Source: a bacterium
Lineage (GTDB): Bacteria > Blakebacterota > Blakebacteria > Blakebacterales > Blakebacteraceae
DNA length: 17,659 bases
Direction: 5' to 3'
Assembly (NCBI GenBank): GCA_025774205.1
Contig: JALGWK010000087.1
Span: 1 to 17,659, forward strand
The notes under the pieces are model-generated. The model searched no databases. It was not told where the DNA came from and worked only from the letters and a program-made list of their open reading frames with translations. Shown one piece after another: positions 15,628 to 17,659 of this stretch. Made by a program: the position numbers and the translations under genes. Within the stretch, counting starts at the first letter, position 1. Each line of letters starts with the position of its first letter.

Positions 15628-16766
15628 GCCTGGCGGTCGACTTTCTCCACGCGCTCGCGCAGGCGCTCTCGACCATCGGTCTCTATTCCGATGAACACCC
15701 CGCCAGAGTCTCGGCCCTCGAGCATCTCCTCGAAATGCTGGAAGCGCTCCTGGCAGAGAACCGGACGCCGACCTTCACCTTCTTCAAGGAAGAGGTGGTC
15801 TATCTCGAGGCGCCGCTCCGGGAACTGAAGGGGTGGGGCCTCTCGAAACGTCTCTCCGAATGCGGGATCGAAAGAATGGAGTTCACGGCCGGGATATCGG
15901 CCGATACCCTCGGGGCCTTCATCGTCGACCTCCATCTCTACCTCATTGACAAGAAGAACCTCGAAGAGGGATCGATCGACACCTTTACCGGTATCAGGTT
16001 CGGTTCGGTCAGCCTCTTCGACGATTCGAGCGGTGGTGAGACTGATCTCGATCTCTACGAGCAGGCGGGGAAGGCCGCCGATCTTTTCGCGGAGGCCCGG
16101 AAGAAGGGTCAAGTTTCGTCCGCGTACTCACGCTCGGTACTCGACTCGATCTGGGCCGCGATGCATGCCGACGAGGAGTTCAGTATCCCGCTCGTGCCTG
16201 TCGAGGCGGGGAACGAACTGGCCCCGATCAGGTCGATGAACACGGCCATGCTGGCGGTGGCGTTCGGACGCTATATGAAACTGAAGGGCTCGGAGATACG
16301 GATGCTGGCCGAAGCAGCGCTCCTGCATGATATCGGCAAGATCATCATTCCCGATGAGATCCTGAACGATACCGGCAGGCTGGATCCGGAGGGCTGGAAG
16401 ATCATAAGGAAACATCCCATTGCGGGAGCGAAGATCCTCATGCGTTCCGGGGAGAGGTTCGAGATGGCCGCGGTCGCCGCCTACGAACATCACCTCGATC
16501 TCGACGGTTCGGGCTACCCGACTCTCACCTATCCCCGTCAGCCGCATCGGGTGAGTCAGGTGGTTCGACTTTGCGACGTCTACGACGCCATGCGTACGAC
16601 ACGCTCCTATGAAAGGGAACAGCCGATGGGGAGGATCATGGAGGTGTTGCGGGGTGGAGCAGGGCAGAAGTTTTCCGGCGAACTGGTGGAACACTTCATC
16701 TCGATGCTGCGGGACTGGGACTCGAAATTCACCCGCGGCGACACCGGTGGGATCGAGCTGATCTGA
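15624..16766 (+). CDS. HD-GYP domain protein with shared N-terminal domain
   Basis: 380 residues; start GTG 15624 overlaps the previous stop (GTGA) with AAGGAA upstream. The N-terminal domain (about 1-110: ALSTIGLYSDEHPAR, FTFFKEEVVYLE, FTAGISADTLGAFI) matches that of the HEAT protein. The C-terminal HD-GYP-type phosphohydrolase domain shows H235-D236 in LLHDIGK, H264 in RKHP, H289-H290, G297-Y298-P299 and D318 in LCDVYDAM. HD-GYP proteins typically hydrolyse cyclic di-GMP. Odd points: the first conserved His of the HD fold is Arg203 (spacing to H235 is exactly the usual 32), and the Glu after the His pair is Leu291. Catalysis may therefore be altered or lost. Cytoplasmic. Last gene of the tricorn operon. 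Confidence 0.87.
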   Translation: MSLAVDFLHALAQALSTIGLYSDEHPARVSALEHLLEMLEALLAENRTPTFTFFKEEVVYLEAPLRELKGWGLSKRLSECGIERMEFTAGISADTLGAFIVDLHLYLIDKKNLEEGSIDTFTGIRFGSVSLFDDSSGGETDLDLYEQAGKAADLFAEARKKGQVSSAYSRSVLDSIWAAMHADEEFSIPLVPVEAGNELAPIRSMNTAMLAVAFGRYMKLKGSEIRMLAEAALLHDIGKIIIPDEILNDTGRLDPEGWKIIRKHPIAGAKILMRSGERFEMAAVAAYEHHLDLDGSGYPTLTYPRQPHRVSQVVRLCDVYDAMRTTRSYEREQPMGRIMEVLRGGAGQKFSGELVEHFISMLRDWDSKFTRGDTGGIELI

Positions 16767-16777
16767 CGGATCAGATC
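16760..16777. repeat. 7-bp inverted repeat across the HD-GYP stop codon
   Basis: GATCTGA (16760-16766) and TCAGATC (16771-16777) around CGGA. No T-run follows on either strand, so it is a doubtful terminator for the convergent genes; it may protect the mRNA end. Confidence 0.35.
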
Positions 16778-16839
16778 GATTCTCCCGGTCCCGGTGGTTC
16801 CTTTCACCCTGGTATCATGTCAGGTAGCAAACATCGGCC

Positions 16840-17460
16840 CTACCGTCTGGAGCGAATGTACCCGATCGGGTATCGGGCACCGAACGAGACGTTCAGGGTC
16901 GGCTTGATATCCGGGTAGAGGTCGAGGATCGGGACCACTTCCAGAAAGATATTGAACTCTGAATCCGGAATGAGGTAATCGAGACCGCCGGGAAATCGTA
17001 CTCCGAGGCGTGAATCATCCTTGAAGACCTTCACCCGCGCGCCCACTCCGTAATAGAGATTGAGTTCTCCCTCTTCAACCCGGAAGAAATCGAACCAGTG
17101 ATGCAGGTAGTCGAGGTGCACCTGGAAGGCGCTCCGGTCGAAGAATGACCATGCGACAGCGCCCGCGAAAGCAGTGTAATCCCGGTTGAGATAACGGTGG
17201 ATCTCCTCGACTTCGTCACTATCCAGACCGAGTTGACTGATGATGGAATAGCCGGCATTGGCCAGCCGGCGGATCGAAGCGGCCTGTTGGCGACCACCGG
17301 TCAGAGCGGTCAGGGTGGAGAATTCCCGGTCCCACAGTTTGAACGAGAGACCGCTTGGCTCTCCCACTATTATGCCGGCGTCGAACTGACGGTCCTGCGC
17401 CCGGGTGCTCCCCCCGGAGATCGTGATCACGATGGCGATGATGAGCGCTGTTCGGTGCAT
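16840..17460 (-). CDS. Outer-membrane beta-barrel-like protein
   Basis: From ATG 17458-17460 the protein has 206 residues with a Sec signal peptide (cleavage about after TRA, residue 21). GGGGAG upstream supports this start over the ATG at 17490, which has no ribosome binding site. Alternating hydrophobic strands (AGIIVGEPSGLSFKLW, FQVHLDYLHHWFDFF, LNLYYGVGARV, LGVRFPGGLDYLI, NIFLEVVPILDL, LNVSFGARYPIGY) and the aromatic-rich end suggest a small eight-strand-type outer-membrane barrel, similar in style to DUF3996-type proteins. Residues about 57-94 look like an inserted helical segment with many Glu/Arg between two strands. It lies 41 nt downstream of the partial gene on the same strand, so they are probably co-transcribed. 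Function unknown. Confidence 0.75.
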   Translation of the reverse strand: MHRTALIIAIVITISGGSTRAQDRQFDAGIIVGEPSGLSFKLWDREFSTLTALTGGRQQAASIRRLANAGYSIISQLGLDSDEVEEIHRYLNRDYTAFAGAVAWSFFDRSAFQVHLDYLHHWFDFFRVEEGELNLYYGVGARVKVFKDDSRLGVRFPGGLDYLIPDSEFNIFLEVVPILDLYPDIKPTLNVSFGARYPIGYIRSRR

Positions 17461-17501
17461 TCTGTAAAGTTCTCCCCTCCCCACAGTCATTCTGTACGGA
17501 T

Positions 17502-17659
17502 TCAGTTGCCGCCCGGTTCCACTATCTTGACCGCCTCGCCCGCCGCGAGGTGGTCGTCGAGAGACCTGCCGTTCAGGAGCGAGAATTCTTCGAGCCGATC
17601 TGCGGGGATGCCGCTGGTGAGGAGGAAGGTGGAGAGGATCGTGATGGCTCCCTCTTCGG
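17502..17659 (-). CDS. C-terminus of a probable M48-type metalloprotease (partial)
   Basis: The frame is open from the right edge to TGA 17502-17504, giving 51 residues. LEEFSLLNGRSLDDHLAAGE followed by AVKIVEPGGN resembles the LysM-like tail of exported M48 family peptidases, in which LNG and a terminal LKIV are typical. The HExxH region would lie beyond the edge, so the family call rests on the tail only. It precedes the barrel protein on the same strand. Confidence 0.5.
   Translation of the reverse strand, partial: EEGAITILSTFLLTSGIPADRLEEFSLLNGRSLDDHLAAGEAVKIVEPGGN

Noticed and set aside
15324-16112. Minus-strand open frame of 262 codons
   Set aside because: It is antisense to the HEAT/HD-GYP junction; both plus-strand proteins are convincing.

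Overview
The window is a GC-rich, gene-dense bacterial segment. The exception is the first ~200 bases, where I counted 60 G/C in bases 1-180 (33%). Signal peptides, several lipoproteins, an outer-membrane barrel-like protein and a bacterial tricorn-like protease point to a diderm, probably uncultured lineage. The style resembles FCB-related or neighbouring candidate phyla (Gemmatimonadota, Eisenbacteria, Krumholzibacteriota, Latescibacterota), but the sequence alone does not settle the phylum. I see no rRNA, tRNA, CRISPR array or insertion sequence.

Layout. 1-256: AT-rich flank without a gene. 279-2652 (minus): an APC-type amino-acid permease followed, 4 nt later, by an ACMSD-type metal-dependent amidohydrolase. 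2809-3564 (plus): a lipoprotein with a concanavalin/LamG-like beta-sandwich. 3595-7177 (minus): cyclophilin, then a GabD2-type aldehyde dehydrogenase (ATGA overlap), then a transglutaminase-like lipoprotein. 7353-9223 (plus): ECF sigma factor, anti-sigma factor (ATGA overlap), a short secretin-like lipoprotein and a strong intrinsic terminator. 9315-16766 (plus): tricorn-like protease, M14 carboxypeptidase lipoprotein, HEAT-repeat protein and HD-GYP protein, overlapping or nearly touching. 16840-17659 (minus): a barrel protein and the C-terminus of a probable M48-type protein.

The most striking feature is a run of reading-frame breaks. The amidohydrolase, transglutaminase and aldehyde dehydrogenase are disrupted by exact tandem duplications of 55, 23, 5 and 4 bp (possibly also 2 bp). 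Removing one copy restores the expected family sequence. The tricorn gene instead lacks about 22 codons at its frameshift. None of the duplications is at a homopolymer and the broken genes show no other decay, so they are either very recent mutations with a tandem-duplication signature or assembly artefacts (55 is a common k-mer length).

The most interesting gene-level observation is that the adjacent HEAT and HD-GYP proteins share a homologous, apparently uncharacterised N-terminal domain and are translationally coupled behind two secreted peptidases. This suggests a signalling pair linked to extracytoplasmic protein turnover. The HD-GYP protein carries Arg at the position of the first conserved HD-domain His.
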